A stretch of DNA of 64,000 nt from Saccharofermentans sp. (GCA_024684815.1 JAIKWL010000030.1:1-64000); one strand, 5' to 3'. Shown: positions 1 through 8,338, numbered from the stretch's first letter. A program made the numbers and translations. Notes: a model not told the origin generated them from the letters alone.

Positions 1-157
1 GGTACAATTCTCTGTAATCTATCTCCTCTAAAACCTGATCTATGAGTCTTACTGAATCGTCCACGGGAATTAAAACTTCAGTATGAATTGGAAGTGCCAG
101 TTGAATATAGCTCCCGTTTTTGCTATAGTCAGACTGTAATGTTAGAAGGTTTTTCAC
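1..157 (-). CDS. Transposase, IS1182-like, 5' end only (cut by window edge)
   Basis: Reading the minus strand from a GTG at 157, the frame stays open to base 1 and gives about 52 residues, including ALPIHTEVLIPVDDSVRLID followed by QVLEEIDYRELY. The pattern of a short lead, LPxxxEVLIPxDDSVRLxxQ and EELDxxxLY is what I know from the N-terminus of IS1182-type DDE transposases in Clostridia. The catalytic region lies outside the window. The GTG start has no clear Shine-Dalgarno, and the in-frame TAG upstream (at about 167-169) limits how far the gene can extend. Family assignment is from memory of the motif, not from a search. Confidence 0.68.
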   Translation of the reverse strand, partial: MKNLLTLQSDYSKNGSYIQLALPIHTEVLIPVDDSVRLIDQVLEEIDYRELY

Positions 158-174
158 ACAATTATTCTAACAAT

Positions 175-204
175 AAACGGGCCCTTCGGGACCCGTTTTC
201 TTTT
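175..204. terminator. Hairpin with UUCG-type loop, probable (bidirectional) terminator
   Basis: AAACGGGCCC and GGACCCGTTT form a 10-bp stem (one mismatch) around TTCG, followed on the plus strand by TTTTCTTTT. On the minus strand it is followed by TTTATTGTT, so it could end the lipoprotein transcript coming from 284-2086 and insulate the transposase gene. Confidence 0.6.
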
Positions 205-283
205 GCTAATAAGTTAGGGGCCATCGCTTTCGTTTTGCGACAACCCCTTGATTATTATCGGGCATTTAAAATTGTATTGTGTT

Positions 284-2086
284 TTACTTTCTCATGCCGC
301 TTGAGAGATTGCCGCCGTCAACATAAGACAATGTATATTTGATACGGTCAAAGTCGTAAGTGTATTCGTCGTAATCTATATCAAGTGAATAGTCGTAGGA
401 TGCGATCCTGATCTGCCTGAAATTCTCGGTGATGACAGGAGAGTATTCAATCTCTTCCTTATCCAAACGGCAATCTTCTATGTAATCAGCCAGACGGTAG
501 AATCCCTCGCCTTGAGTCGTCGCATCAGTCGAGAACTCTTCATGTGATTTTTCCGTTCCGTTCGAGAACAAATATTTGTCGGCATCGTAATAGGTTCCGG
601 AACCAAAGCTCGAGTAATAAGATACCATGTTGAACTTACCGTCCTTATCAAGTTCCATCATCCAGGAATCAATTCCGGTATATCTGTAAATGGGGCTGCT
701 GCTTATCCAGCTGTTAAAGAACAGATAGGCCGTACCGTCACGGTAGATCTTGTAAATATTCAGACTCTTGATATCTATTTCTTTTGAAAGCAAAGCGCCG
801 CCAAAGGATTTGTCGATACTGTCCCTGCCATATGGCGCGGCCTCGTATTCGTCAGTCTTAACCACTTGCTCATCGGATACCGTATACGCTGTAAGTCTGA
901 CTCTGTACACACTGTCCGATTCTTTATAGAAGGACTCATCATCAGTTTCAAAATCATCTTTGAAGAATGAGACAACTATCAGATCATCAGTTCCGTCACC
1001 GTTATAATCGTCTATGTCAGCAGAAAGGATGCCGCCGGCATTTATAACATCATCAGCCGGTGAATAATTATATCCTCCTTCTCCATAGCTGTAGTAAAAC
1101 GGATTGCGTGCAGTGTCCGTCCAGCCGAGTTCAGGAACAAGTTCTTTTTTCAGGAACTTCTTATAAAGCTTGGCATATTCGGACTGCGTGGTGTTAATGT
1201 TGATGTTGCTCTTAAGCTTGTCACCGCGTGAGATGCCGTCAAACTTACCGAGCTGTCCTGTGCATTCCATATTGCCTCTGCCGCCATAGTAGCCTATAAC
1301 GAATACAAAACAGATATACCCGTCTGAATCAACATATACTCTTGCATTGCTGACAGTCTCATCGCTTATGTTCTGCTGGTTCAGCTCATTAATATAATCA
1401 GGAACCTCTTCGTCTTCGGAGACATACATATATTCATACCAGTGACCTTTATAGTATCCCTTGACTGCCTCGTGGAACTCGTCTTCAGTAATGCCCAAAA
1501 GCGTCAGCATCTCCTGCTTGGAAAGTTCATGACCGTCTTCTATCGACACATTATATGCACGTCTGGATTCATAGTAAGTGCCTGTTCCCTTGGGCAAAGT
1601 AAAGGCATCCCAATGACATTCGACAGACACAAAGTCATCTGCGATGAAGTAGTCGTAAGATAATGCCAGAGGAGTATTGCTCTGCTCATATTCCCAGTCG
1701 TCAGGCTTATATTCCGGCCCCATGCTGTCGTAGTAATCTATGGTTCTTTTGTATTGCGTATAGATATTACTGTTGACGCCCATCGTATCAGTATCACTGA
1801 TGATGATCTCCGGAACTCTGCAATATGCTTCACCGTATCCTATAAGGTTTAATGTGTCATTGAACACATCGCGGACTTCAACGGTCTTTTTTACAGGTTC
1901 GGTATCTCCTGTATCGTCTTCTTCTTCCTGTGCTTCTCCGTCTGATGAGTCAGTAAGATCAGTATCTTCTGACTGCCCGGATGAATCACGGCCCGGCTTG
2001 GTTTCTCCTTTTTCAGAACAGGAAGCCACATTCATCAGCATTCCCGCCGCAAGCAGAAGTGACAGTACCTTCGTAAAATGTTTCAT
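284..2086 (-). CDS. Secreted lipoprotein with FG-GAP/EF-hand-like Ca-binding loop
   Basis: 600 residues. The N-terminus has a basic start, a hydrophobic stretch and the lipobox MNVASC, so it should be lipid-anchored outside the membrane. Residues ~27-65 are a Ser/Asp/Glu-rich linker typical of exported lipoproteins. Around residue 350 there is DIDDYNGDGTDDLIVVSFF, a DxDxNGDGxxD loop as in FG-GAP/VCBS or EF-hand-like calcium sites. The rest is rich in Tyr, Asp and Glu and I recognise no catalytic motif. The start is supported by GGAGGG 10 bases upstream. It is the last of three co-directional genes (2449, 2170, 284) that may be one transcript. Function unknown. Confidence 0.8.
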   Translation of the reverse strand: MKHFTKVLSLLLAAGMLMNVASCSEKGETKPGRDSSGQSEDTDLTDSSDGEAQEEEDDTGDTEPVKKTVEVRDVFNDTLNLIGYGEAYCRVPEIIISDTDTMGVNSNIYTQYKRTIDYYDSMGPEYKPDDWEYEQSNTPLALSYDYFIADDFVSVECHWDAFTLPKGTGTYYESRRAYNVSIEDGHELSKQEMLTLLGITEDEFHEAVKGYYKGHWYEYMYVSEDEEVPDYINELNQQNISDETVSNARVYVDSDGYICFVFVIGYYGGRGNMECTGQLGKFDGISRGDKLKSNININTTQSEYAKLYKKFLKKELVPELGWTDTARNPFYYSYGEGGYNYSPADDVINAGGILSADIDDYNGDGTDDLIVVSFFKDDFETDDESFYKESDSVYRVRLTAYTVSDEQVVKTDEYEAAPYGRDSIDKSFGGALLSKEIDIKSLNIYKIYRDGTAYLFFNSWISSSPIYRYTGIDSWMMELDKDGKFNMVSYYSSFGSGTYYDADKYLFSNGTEKSHEEFSTDATTQGEGFYRLADYIEDCRLDKEEIEYSPVITENFRQIRIASYDYSLDIDYDEYTYDFDRIKYTLSYVDGGNLSSGMRK

Positions 2087-2169
2087 ATCGTGATCCCTCC
2101 GCAGTTTCAGATCCTTATGACCTGATTATCTTACTGTCAAACTGTTTTTTCCAGCAGCATGAAGCGTTT

Positions 2170-2415
2170 TCAGTCATGTGCCTGCCCCTGTGTTTTATTC
2201 TTATGAGATTCATCAAGTTTTCTGGTTATAGCTTCACCGGCTTTTTCCGCACCTTTATAGATCGCATTCTCGATAGCTCTGATGACTATAAAGCATATTA
2301 CCGAACCTGCAACTGCCACGGCGATACCGACTGCGCCATTAGATGTGGCAGCCCATGCCGCGATCCCGAAAAGGATACCCAATGTAATTCCGTTATATGC
2401 ATATGTTTTTCTCAT
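2170..2415 (-). CDS. Small membrane protein, hypothetical
   Basis: 81 residues starting MRKTYAYNG, with AGGAGG eight bases before the ATG. Two hydrophobic segments lie at about residues 10-27 (GILFGIAAWAAT) and 29-46 (GIAVAVAGSVICFIVI), followed by a charged amphipathic tail (AIENAIYKGAEKAGEAITRK) that looks cytoplasmic. There are no motifs that identify a family. It sits 33 bases after the 171-residue protein encoded upstream and before the lipoprotein gene, all on the minus strand, so co-transcription is likely. Confidence 0.7.
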   Translation of the reverse strand: MRKTYAYNGITLGILFGIAAWAATSNGAVGIAVAVAGSVICFIVIRAIENAIYKGAEKAGEAITRKLDESHKNKTQGQAHD

Positions 2416-2448
2416 TTTATTTTCCTCCTGAATATCATTCCATTTAAC

Positions 2449-2964
2449 TTAGAACAGACTGTGCTTTACCTTTCTGTCCACATTTTCGGTCCTTACCTTG
2501 ATGTTAGGATCGATGCTCCGGAATATCTTCTCAACAGCCGTATAGAGCACATTGAGGCTCATCTCGTTAGGCATGGTATTCTTAGTCTTGTACTGGTTGA
2601 TCAAAAGACAATAAGTGTTTATGCCTCCCTCGGAAGATGTAAGATTAAGCGTTCCCGCGTAACTCTCATCGTAACCGTTATGAACGAAGACGATCCTGTT
2701 CTTATCCTTCTGAAGCTCATATCCGCCAACGTATTTTTTCAGATCTTCCGAGGGAAGTTTGCTGTAAACATCATCTAATGTAATGTTTGCAACAGAGAAT
2801 GACTCCGACCTGTCCCAGAATCTGCTTTCCCTTACAATGATCTTTCCTTCGTCGAGCAGCTTGTTTCTTGCTTTTCTGGCAAAAATGCCGGCCGCTATGG
2901 CTACGCCTATTACCACAAGCAGGATCACTGCTCCTATTGGTGTGATAAATGCCTTTAATACCAT
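2449..2964 (-). CDS. Single-pass membrane protein, hypothetical
   Basis: 171 residues. One strong membrane segment lies at residues ~9-28 (PIGAVILLVVIGVAIAAGIF), followed by a basic stretch (ARKARNKLLDEG) and a soluble domain of about 135 residues with mixed strand and helix character. A GGAG Shine-Dalgarno lies seven bases before the ATG. I do not recognise the soluble domain. First gene of a probable minus-strand group with the small membrane protein and the lipoprotein that follow. Confidence 0.7.
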   Translation of the reverse strand: MVLKAFITPIGAVILLVVIGVAIAAGIFARKARNKLLDEGKIIVRESRFWDRSESFSVANITLDDVYSKLPSEDLKKYVGGYELQKDKNRIVFVHNGYDESYAGTLNLTSSEGGINTYCLLINQYKTKNTMPNEMSLNVLYTAVEKIFRSIDPNIKVRTENVDRKVKHSLF

Positions 2965-3008
2965 GCTGTCTCCTTTCCCTTACCGCTTTGTATGAGATTT
3001 CATAAACC

Positions 3009-3044
3009 GGAGCTGTCCCGGACATTTTGTTATGAGACAGCTCC
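3009..3044 (-). terminator. Probable terminator after the CHAP hydrolase gene
   Basis: GGAGCTGTC and GACAGCTCC form a perfect 9-bp stem with an 18-base loop, 20 bases past the stop codon of the 3064-5094 gene. The T-run beyond it (GGTTTATG) is weak, so termination strength is uncertain. Confidence 0.5.
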
Positions 3045-3063
3045 GTCAAATATGATCTGTTGA

Positions 3064-5094
3064 TCAGGGGTTAAGGCAGATTCCGTTGGAATCGAAATAG
3101 TATGTCTTTCCCTTGATCGTAACGCCTGTGGAATAAGCCATGCTTCCGTCTGTTCCCAACCAGTACCACTTGCCGCTTAAGTTAAGCCAGCCCGTCTGCA
3201 TCACGCCGGAAGATGCGAAGTAATACCAGGAACCTCCGATCTTCTGCCAGCCGGTCTTCATGGCTCCGGAATCACCGAAGTAATACCAGACATTGTTTAA
3301 CTTCTGCCAGCCCTTTGCCATATGTCCGTTGCTCTCAAAGTAATACCAGGTGCCGCCGATCTTCTGCCAGCCGGTCTTCATGGTTCCTGATTCTCCGAAG
3401 TAGTACCAGACACCGCCGATCTGCTGCCAGTCCTTCATCATATTTCCACTGTTAAGGTCGAAGAAATACCATGAACCGCTGATCTTCTGCCATCCTTTTC
3501 TCATCACTCCGGAGGCGCCGAAGTAATACCATATTCCGTTTATCTGCTGCCATTCGGTCAGCATCACGCCGTTACTGTCCATGTAATAAGTCTGGCCATC
3601 AAGGGTCATGAAGCCTGTGATCATGCGGCCGGTATTGTCATAGAGATACCATTTGCCTGATACACTCTTCCAGGAATATGTGGGTTCGCTGATCGTAAAG
3701 CTGACTGTCCTTGTTCCGGAATATGAGCCCTTGCCTGTTATTGTGACCTTGCCTGTTCCGACCTTGTCGTTATCCGAATAAGACAAAGTGTAGTCAGTGC
3801 CGTTGACAAGAGTCTTGGAATTATATGTAACCTTTACGGCAGGCTTAACGGCAGAACCGGTGTATGTTGCGCTGTCAACGCTGATGCTCAGATTGTTAAC
3901 GGAAATAAGTGCCGGGATAGTCTCTGTCTTTGTCTGACCGCAGGTGGTGCACTTATATTCCTTTGTACCTGTTGTTCCGACTCCGGGCTGCTTCGTAACT
4001 TTGCCGCTGTCCCAGGAATGCTCTATACACTCTACGAATTCAAGTTTGAACTTCTGGGCATTATTGCCGTTGTTGTACCAAGACATGATCCTTGTGCCTT
4101 CAGTCATGTCGTTGTTAGTTACGTCAAGATTATAGTAGGTTGCCTTATTTACTATCCTGTAATATCCGTCGCCTGTGGATACGATATACCATTTCTGTTT
4201 GTCGGAACCGTTAGGAGTATAAAGCTGGATCTTGCCTGCAAAAGCACCGCCGGTGACTTCAAGACAGAACTGGCTGTAATAGAATGTGTAGGTTCCGTCC
4301 GAATTGCGCTGAACACGATATTGCTGGTCCGCAACATTTTTCCGGTACAGGCATATCTCACCTTCCAAACGGCACTGGTACGGCTTGACCGATACATACA
4401 TATTGGTATTGTCGTGAGCCTGGATCCTGTAAACGCCATTCTTGATCCCGGCATCCTTGATCTCGGGTATAGTGACAGTTTGTGTAGCTCCGCAGGAACA
4501 CTTTAATGTCCATGTTCCCGTTGATGAAGCAGTCGGAGCCTTGGTAAGAGAAGGTGTGCTGTAATCGTGGGTATGACCGAAGTGAGGTCTGATGATGTTG
4601 TTGTAATTACGAAGACCCTTGGATTTCTGATAGATCGCACCTCTGTGGGTCGAACCGAGATAATCTATATATTCATAATAATCTGAACCGACGTTATAGA
4701 TGACACCTACATGGCCATAACTGCCTGCACCGTACTGATTGGCTTTCATGACGAAAATATCACCCGGCTGGGGATTCGTATCATTGCCGTAACGGTCAAA
4801 GTAATTCGTATCAATAGCCTTGGTGGCATATTCATATGCGTTGCCGTTTCCGATGTCCTTTCCAAGCCAGTTTGTATATTCCCTGATAAGGTCAACACAC
4901 TGGACGCCGGCGTAGTTATCATAGTCAACACCTGCTTTTCCGATTTTGTTCTTACACCACTGAACAGCTTCCTCACGTGTCTTCTTAAGAGTAGCTGCTT
5001 CAACTGTACTGCCGGCATTCGGCAGTACCACGATCGTCATTGCTATAGCGATCATGCATATGAAACTGACGATTTTCTGACTGAACTTGTTCAT
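3064..5094 (-). CDS. Secreted CHAP-domain cell-wall hydrolase with ricin lectin and cell-wall-binding repeats
   Basis: 676 residues from the ATG at 5094, chosen because GGAGG lies ten bases upstream and a signal peptide follows at once (MNKFSQKIVSFICMIAIA, cleavage near VEA-AT at ~33). A longer frame upstream has no signal peptide. Order: CHAP domain ~40-170, with the Cys in GVQCVDLI (66) and the His in YGHVGV (128) matching the catalytic Cys and His of NlpC/P60-CHAP amidases or endopeptidases; a short KCxCGxTxTxTIP motif (~199); a ricin-type beta-trefoil ~218-355; a second KCxxCG motif; one MBG-like beta repeat (VDSATYTGSAVKP); then about eight aromatic repeats of the GWQKIGGSWYYF type (cell-wall/choline-binding family). 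It likely cuts peptidoglycan at the cell surface. The terminal peptide GKTYYFDSNGICLNP recurs in four other genes here. Expression may depend on the divergent regulator at 5296. Confidence 0.9.
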   Translation of the reverse strand: MNKFSQKIVSFICMIAIAMTIVVLPNAGSTVEAATLKKTREEAVQWCKNKIGKAGVDYDNYAGVQCVDLIREYTNWLGKDIGNGNAYEYATKAIDTNYFDRYGNDTNPQPGDIFVMKANQYGAGSYGHVGVIYNVGSDYYEYIDYLGSTHRGAIYQKSKGLRNYNNIIRPHFGHTHDYSTPSLTKAPTASSTGTWTLKCSCGATQTVTIPEIKDAGIKNGVYRIQAHDNTNMYVSVKPYQCRLEGEICLYRKNVADQQYRVQRNSDGTYTFYYSQFCLEVTGGAFAGKIQLYTPNGSDKQKWYIVSTGDGYYRIVNKATYYNLDVTNNDMTEGTRIMSWYNNGNNAQKFKLEFVECIEHSWDSGKVTKQPGVGTTGTKEYKCTTCGQTKTETIPALISVNNLSISVDSATYTGSAVKPAVKVTYNSKTLVNGTDYTLSYSDNDKVGTGKVTITGKGSYSGTRTVSFTISEPTYSWKSVSGKWYLYDNTGRMITGFMTLDGQTYYMDSNGVMLTEWQQINGIWYYFGASGVMRKGWQKISGSWYFFDLNSGNMMKDWQQIGGVWYYFGESGTMKTGWQKIGGTWYYFESNGHMAKGWQKLNNVWYYFGDSGAMKTGWQKIGGSWYYFASSGVMQTGWLNLSGKWYWLGTDGSMAYSTGVTIKGKTYYFDSNGICLNP

Positions 5095-5160
5095 TCCTGT
5101 CACCTCCTGGATTTTTGAGGGAACCCTCTTTTGAGGTTGCCCCGGGTTTATGTCCGGAGC
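5095..5160 (-). promoter_or_regulatory. 5' leader of the CHAP gene with overlapping hairpins
   Basis: The predicted leader (minus strand) contains AACCTC-AAAA-GAGGGTT and, overlapping it, GAGGG-TT-CCCTC; the CCTC of the latter could also pair with the GGAGG ribosome site. The alternatives are mutually exclusive and could gate translation. A -10-like TATGCT lies at 5160-5165. No known riboswitch was recognised. Confidence 0.3.
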
Positions 5161-5172
5161 ATAGCAAACACA

Positions 5173-5216
5173 GTTTCCTTTTTGTTTCCTGAAGACGGTT
5201 TCAGGGTTTCCTGAAA
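5173..5216. promoter_or_regulatory. GTTTCCT boxes phased at 11 bp (putative OmpR/ToxR-type operator)
   Basis: GTTTCCT starts at 5173, 5184 and 5206, with a weaker GGTTTCAG at 5197 in the missing slot. The last two form the longer direct repeat GTTTCCTGAA at 5184-5193 and 5206-5215. TTTCAGG-GTTT-CCTGAAA (5199-5216) is also an inverted repeat. 11-bp direct repeats are the usual target layout of winged-helix regulators of the OmpR/PhoB family, and a gene with such a domain starts 80 bases away. The boxes overlap the expected -35 zone of the CHAP gene promoter. Confidence 0.55.
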
Positions 5217-5260
5217 AATTCCAGCCCTTTATTTTCAAGGGGTTTGGGGTATTCCTTCTG

Positions 5261-5288
5261 TTGAACGGGATTAATCCTGTGATAGAAT
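5261..5288 (+). promoter_or_regulatory. Promoter with internal palindrome; probable leaderless start
   Basis: TTGAAC (5261-5266), 16-base spacer, TAGAAT (5283-5288). The spacer contains the perfect palindrome GGATTAATCC (5268-5277). The ATG at 5296 is seven bases past the -10, so transcription would begin at or next to the start codon. Confidence 0.5.
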
Positions 5289-5295
5289 ATGAGAC

Positions 5296-6756
5296 ATGAA
5301 AAATGAGCATCGGATAACCTGGGTCAGCGGAACTGCCAGCGGTTTTTACATCGATTTTGAGACACAGACGATCGGATATTCTGACAAGGAGGTTCACCTT
5401 GAATACCTCCAGACCAGACTCCTCCGTTTTATGCTGTCCAGCACCGGAGGCTTCGTGACCTCACATGACATTTCCACGGATTCCGAACTTTTTTCCATCA
5501 ATCTCTCAAAATATATTCACGGGATAAAGACAAAGATCCTTTCGCTCCTTAAGACATCTGATGACGATGACTCAGATGCATTATTCGACCAGATCATTGA
5601 GAAGAAGACCATAAACGGCAAAAGGGGTTACCGGTTAAGGACCGAGTTAACGGATGTATTGGATGACGTAACCAGTGAAGTAAAAGAAGACAAGCCTCTG
5701 GAACCTGTCGCCGGACCCGATGAGGCCAAAAGGGACATGCCCTCATTCAGGCGTTATATGTCGAACAACTGGTTGGCACTGTTTATATATCTCTTTCTGG
5801 TCCTCTGCACGGTCCTGCTGCTCGATTCGGTTCATATCACAGCCGAATATCTGCTGATCAAAATAATAGATATTCCGTTCGGATTTACATTCATCGCCCT
5901 GTGCATACTTTCGATGCTTCCGGTTATAGGCGGTCTGTTCGTTGATGTTCCGCTGGCACTTAAAGAGTATGAGAAGAAAAAAGGCGTAAAAAAGAACGAT
6001 CTGAATGCTGAGAAGATACATGAGATAGCTATGAATCTCGTGCCCAGATTCGATAATTCGGGAGAACATGTCATCTTTTTCTCGCTCTGCAATATCACCG
6101 GGGCATTCACAGTCGCATCCGAACTTTTATATATCAAGAGTATTCCGGGGATCTATGAATACCTGTCCGATCCGTCACGTGATTACTTTTATATTGTTAC
6201 CATAGCAGCTGGATGCTTTGTCGCACTGTTCAACAACTACAGCCTTCAGACGAGCAAAAGTCCCACGCGCTGCGAAGATGATTTTATTCTTACAAGAGTT
6301 CACGCATTTCTGAACCTGATCTATCTGTCAGTATCTCTGGCTCTTGGGTGTTCACTGGCATATACATTCCTGTCTTACAGGTTTTTCCACAACAGCAATG
6401 CCGTCGTTATCACACCGGCCTATATCGTAATGATCCTGTCCATGTACTGCTATCTGTGGTTCTCCTCTGATTCGCCTGCGGCCAAACAGATCGACTCGGT
6501 GAGCAAAAACAACTTCTTATCGGGGCTTCCCGTTCTGGCGGCTTTTACGACGGTCTACACATTCCTGTGTTTTACTCCGGATCTTGTATGCATCCTCTCT
6601 ATCCTGACCGCGCCGGTCTTCCTGCTGCTCTGGTTCGCCTGTCTCATCAGACGCAAAAAAGAGAACACAATAAAACTTCATTACTTTGTGTCATCGTTCT
6701 TCAGCATACTGGCGATCGCGATAATCGTGATGCTCTTATTAAACTTCCGGTGGTAA
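5296..6756 (+). CDS. Membrane-bound winged-helix (ToxR/OmpR-type) transcription regulator
   Basis: 486 residues. Residues ~1-115 look like a trans_reg_C winged helix: a strand-rich start (GFYIDFETQTIGYSDKEVHL), recognition-region helices (FVTSHDISTD, ISKYIHGIKTKILSLL-like) and the closing wing hairpin KTINGKRGYRLRTELTD, which matches the VRGxGYRL end of OmpR-family DNA-binding domains. After a charged linker (~115-150), about eight hydrophobic segments follow to the C-terminus, so the DNA-binding domain would be held at the inner face of the membrane, as in ToxR/CadC one-component regulators but with a polytopic sensor. There is no receiver domain. No ribosome site precedes the ATG, consistent with a leaderless message. 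It diverges from the CHAP hydrolase gene, the most obvious target. Ligand unknown. Confidence 0.72.
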   Translation: MKNEHRITWVSGTASGFYIDFETQTIGYSDKEVHLEYLQTRLLRFMLSSTGGFVTSHDISTDSELFSINLSKYIHGIKTKILSLLKTSDDDDSDALFDQIIEKKTINGKRGYRLRTELTDVLDDVTSEVKEDKPLEPVAGPDEAKRDMPSFRRYMSNNWLALFIYLFLVLCTVLLLDSVHITAEYLLIKIIDIPFGFTFIALCILSMLPVIGGLFVDVPLALKEYEKKKGVKKNDLNAEKIHEIAMNLVPRFDNSGEHVIFFSLCNITGAFTVASELLYIKSIPGIYEYLSDPSRDYFYIVTIAAGCFVALFNNYSLQTSKSPTRCEDDFILTRVHAFLNLIYLSVSLALGCSLAYTFLSYRFFHNSNAVVITPAYIVMILSMYCYLWFSSDSPAAKQIDSVSKNNFLSGLPVLAAFTTVYTFLCFTPDLVCILSILTAPVFLLLWFACLIRRKKENTIKLHYFVSSFFSILAIAIIVMLLLNFRW

Positions 6757-6770
6757 AGGTTTTTCAGGAC

Positions 6771-8261
6771 TTACGACAGCACAACATTTGACATATAGAT
6801 CATCAGATTCACAGCAATATTGATAAGCATCAGGACAGCCAAAACTATAAGGTGATCCTTATACTCATAGAATACCGTGGCAATAAATTCCCTGATGAAT
6901 GCATTTATCCAGAAATAACTCTTTGTGTGACTTCCGATCCCTTCAGCTTTGATCCCGAGCCTGGAAGCTAAAAGACCGGACCTGAACACATGATAGTTTG
7001 TCGTTGAGAATGCGATCTTCGGTTCCTTTTTGCCGTTCTGCTCTTCAATGAGTTTTTTCGCGTTCCTGAAGTTCTCATATGTACTGACCGACTCATTTTC
7101 GATCAGGATAGACGATTCAGGAATTCCCTTACTGACAAGATAATTACTGATAGCATCAGCTTCACTTATAACCTCGTCACTGCCCTTTCCGCCGGAAGGG
7201 ATAAATACGATATCTTTGCCTGTGGCCTTTTTCTGCATTTGGGCAAATTCTATCGCGCGGTCGGCTCTTGACTGCAGGAGTTTGGTAAGCGTGCCGTCTT
7301 TGCGGATCTGGCATCCGTGGATCACGATATAATCCTTGTCAAAGGCAGGTATGTGTCTGGCAGCTCTGATGCCGAGGATAATAGTTCCGACGAGGATGCA
7401 CTCGAAGTATACGACAACGATACCTGCTGTATATTCGATGAACATACCGATAAAGCGCCCTGTGCCGGTCCACCTGTGAACGTCGATCCATTTTGCATTC
7501 TGAAGACCGTAAGATACAAGATTAGGTGTGACAGTAGCAATGCACAGCATTATGCTCAGAATTATTCCCAAGGTATTGCGCCACGTCCTGCCCTCTTTGG
7601 CAAGAAGTCTGAAGTTGCTTATCGTTGTCAGGATTCCCATTATGAGTGCCACAGGGAAAGTAAAAAGGGCAAATGATGTCAGCAGGTTCAAATAGCTTCC
7701 CAGAATCTCATAAAGTCCCATATGAGGATAAAAAACAGCATTGAATACTGAACTTATAAGACACCCGGAAAGAAAAATGATAAGTCCGCACATGCGGATA
7801 TTTGCTGACCTGTACAGGTTCTCTCTAAGTGATCTCCTGTATCTGTAAATGATATCGGCAAGTACAGCCGCAATATACAGAGCAAGACATATCTGTACCA
7901 GATTACATCCGGTGAAATCACCAAAATAATCATATTGGGTAACGATCCCGGATCTGTGTGAGTACAATACGAAAAGAGAAATATGCTCATCGCCGTCCCT
8001 GACATCCACATAGGCACGCCCCGGATTTAAAGATCTGACTCTCACGCAGACATCTCTGCCTTCGACATATGTATCAAGGATCTCGACTATGCCTTCACCT
8101 TCATCGATCACAGCTGTAACAGAATCTATGTCCTCAGGATTCTTTCCGTAATCAAACCTGCAGGTATATTCCTTGCCGGCTATAAGCGCATAAACAAAAC
8201 ATACGGCCATCATGATGACCGCAAGAATCAGGAATTTATGTTTGATAAGCATTTCTTTCAT
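6771..8261 (-). CDS. Polytopic membrane protein with C-terminal DUF218 (YdcF/SanA-like) domain
   Basis: 496 residues. An N-terminal membrane anchor (~9-28), an extracytoplasmic beta region (~30-110), about seven further membrane segments to residue ~315, then a DUF218 domain at ~320-460: VIHGCQIRKDGTL, a glycine site FIPSGGKGSDE, ISEADAISNYL, SVSTYENFRNAKKLI, STTNYHVFRSGLL and GIGSHTKSYFW are the usual landmarks. The family is linked to envelope functions (SanA, ElyC, YdcF) and a YdcF structure binds SAM, but biochemical roles are poorly defined. It ends convergently, 14 bases from the regulator gene. A TATAAT at 8269-8274 lies seven bases before the ATG and no ribosome site is seen, so the message may be leaderless. 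Confidence 0.82.
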   Translation of the reverse strand: MKEMLIKHKFLILAVIMMAVCFVYALIAGKEYTCRFDYGKNPEDIDSVTAVIDEGEGIVEILDTYVEGRDVCVRVRSLNPGRAYVDVRDGDEHISLFVLYSHRSGIVTQYDYFGDFTGCNLVQICLALYIAAVLADIIYRYRRSLRENLYRSANIRMCGLIIFLSGCLISSVFNAVFYPHMGLYEILGSYLNLLTSFALFTFPVALIMGILTTISNFRLLAKEGRTWRNTLGIILSIMLCIATVTPNLVSYGLQNAKWIDVHRWTGTGRFIGMFIEYTAGIVVVYFECILVGTIILGIRAARHIPAFDKDYIVIHGCQIRKDGTLTKLLQSRADRAIEFAQMQKKATGKDIVFIPSGGKGSDEVISEADAISNYLVSKGIPESSILIENESVSTYENFRNAKKLIEEQNGKKEPKIAFSTTNYHVFRSGLLASRLGIKAEGIGSHTKSYFWINAFIREFIATVFYEYKDHLIVLAVLMLINIAVNLMIYMSNVVLS

Positions 8262-8332
8262 AAGGGCAATTATACAAGATTGTTACAAAAACGAGAGTAT
8301 AAACTTAACAGACAAATATATAAAAAATAAGT

Positions 8333-8338
8333 TATAAT
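8333..8338 (+). promoter_or_regulatory. -10 element for the first BspA-like gene
   Basis: TATAAT in a very AT-rich stretch 72 bases before the ATG at 8411. The -35 (AGACAA-like at 8310) is weak. The same 149-base gap holds the divergent -10 at 8269-8274. Confidence 0.4.

Noticed and set aside
88..342. Plus-strand frame of 84 codons at the left edge
   Set aside because: It runs antisense to the transposase start and across the terminator hairpin and the end of the lipoprotein gene, has no ribosome site and no recognisable protein.
5095..5165. c-di-AMP (ydaO) or c-di-GMP riboswitch before the CHAP gene
   Set aside because: The leader is only about 65 bases and lacks the conserved core motifs of either class as I know them.
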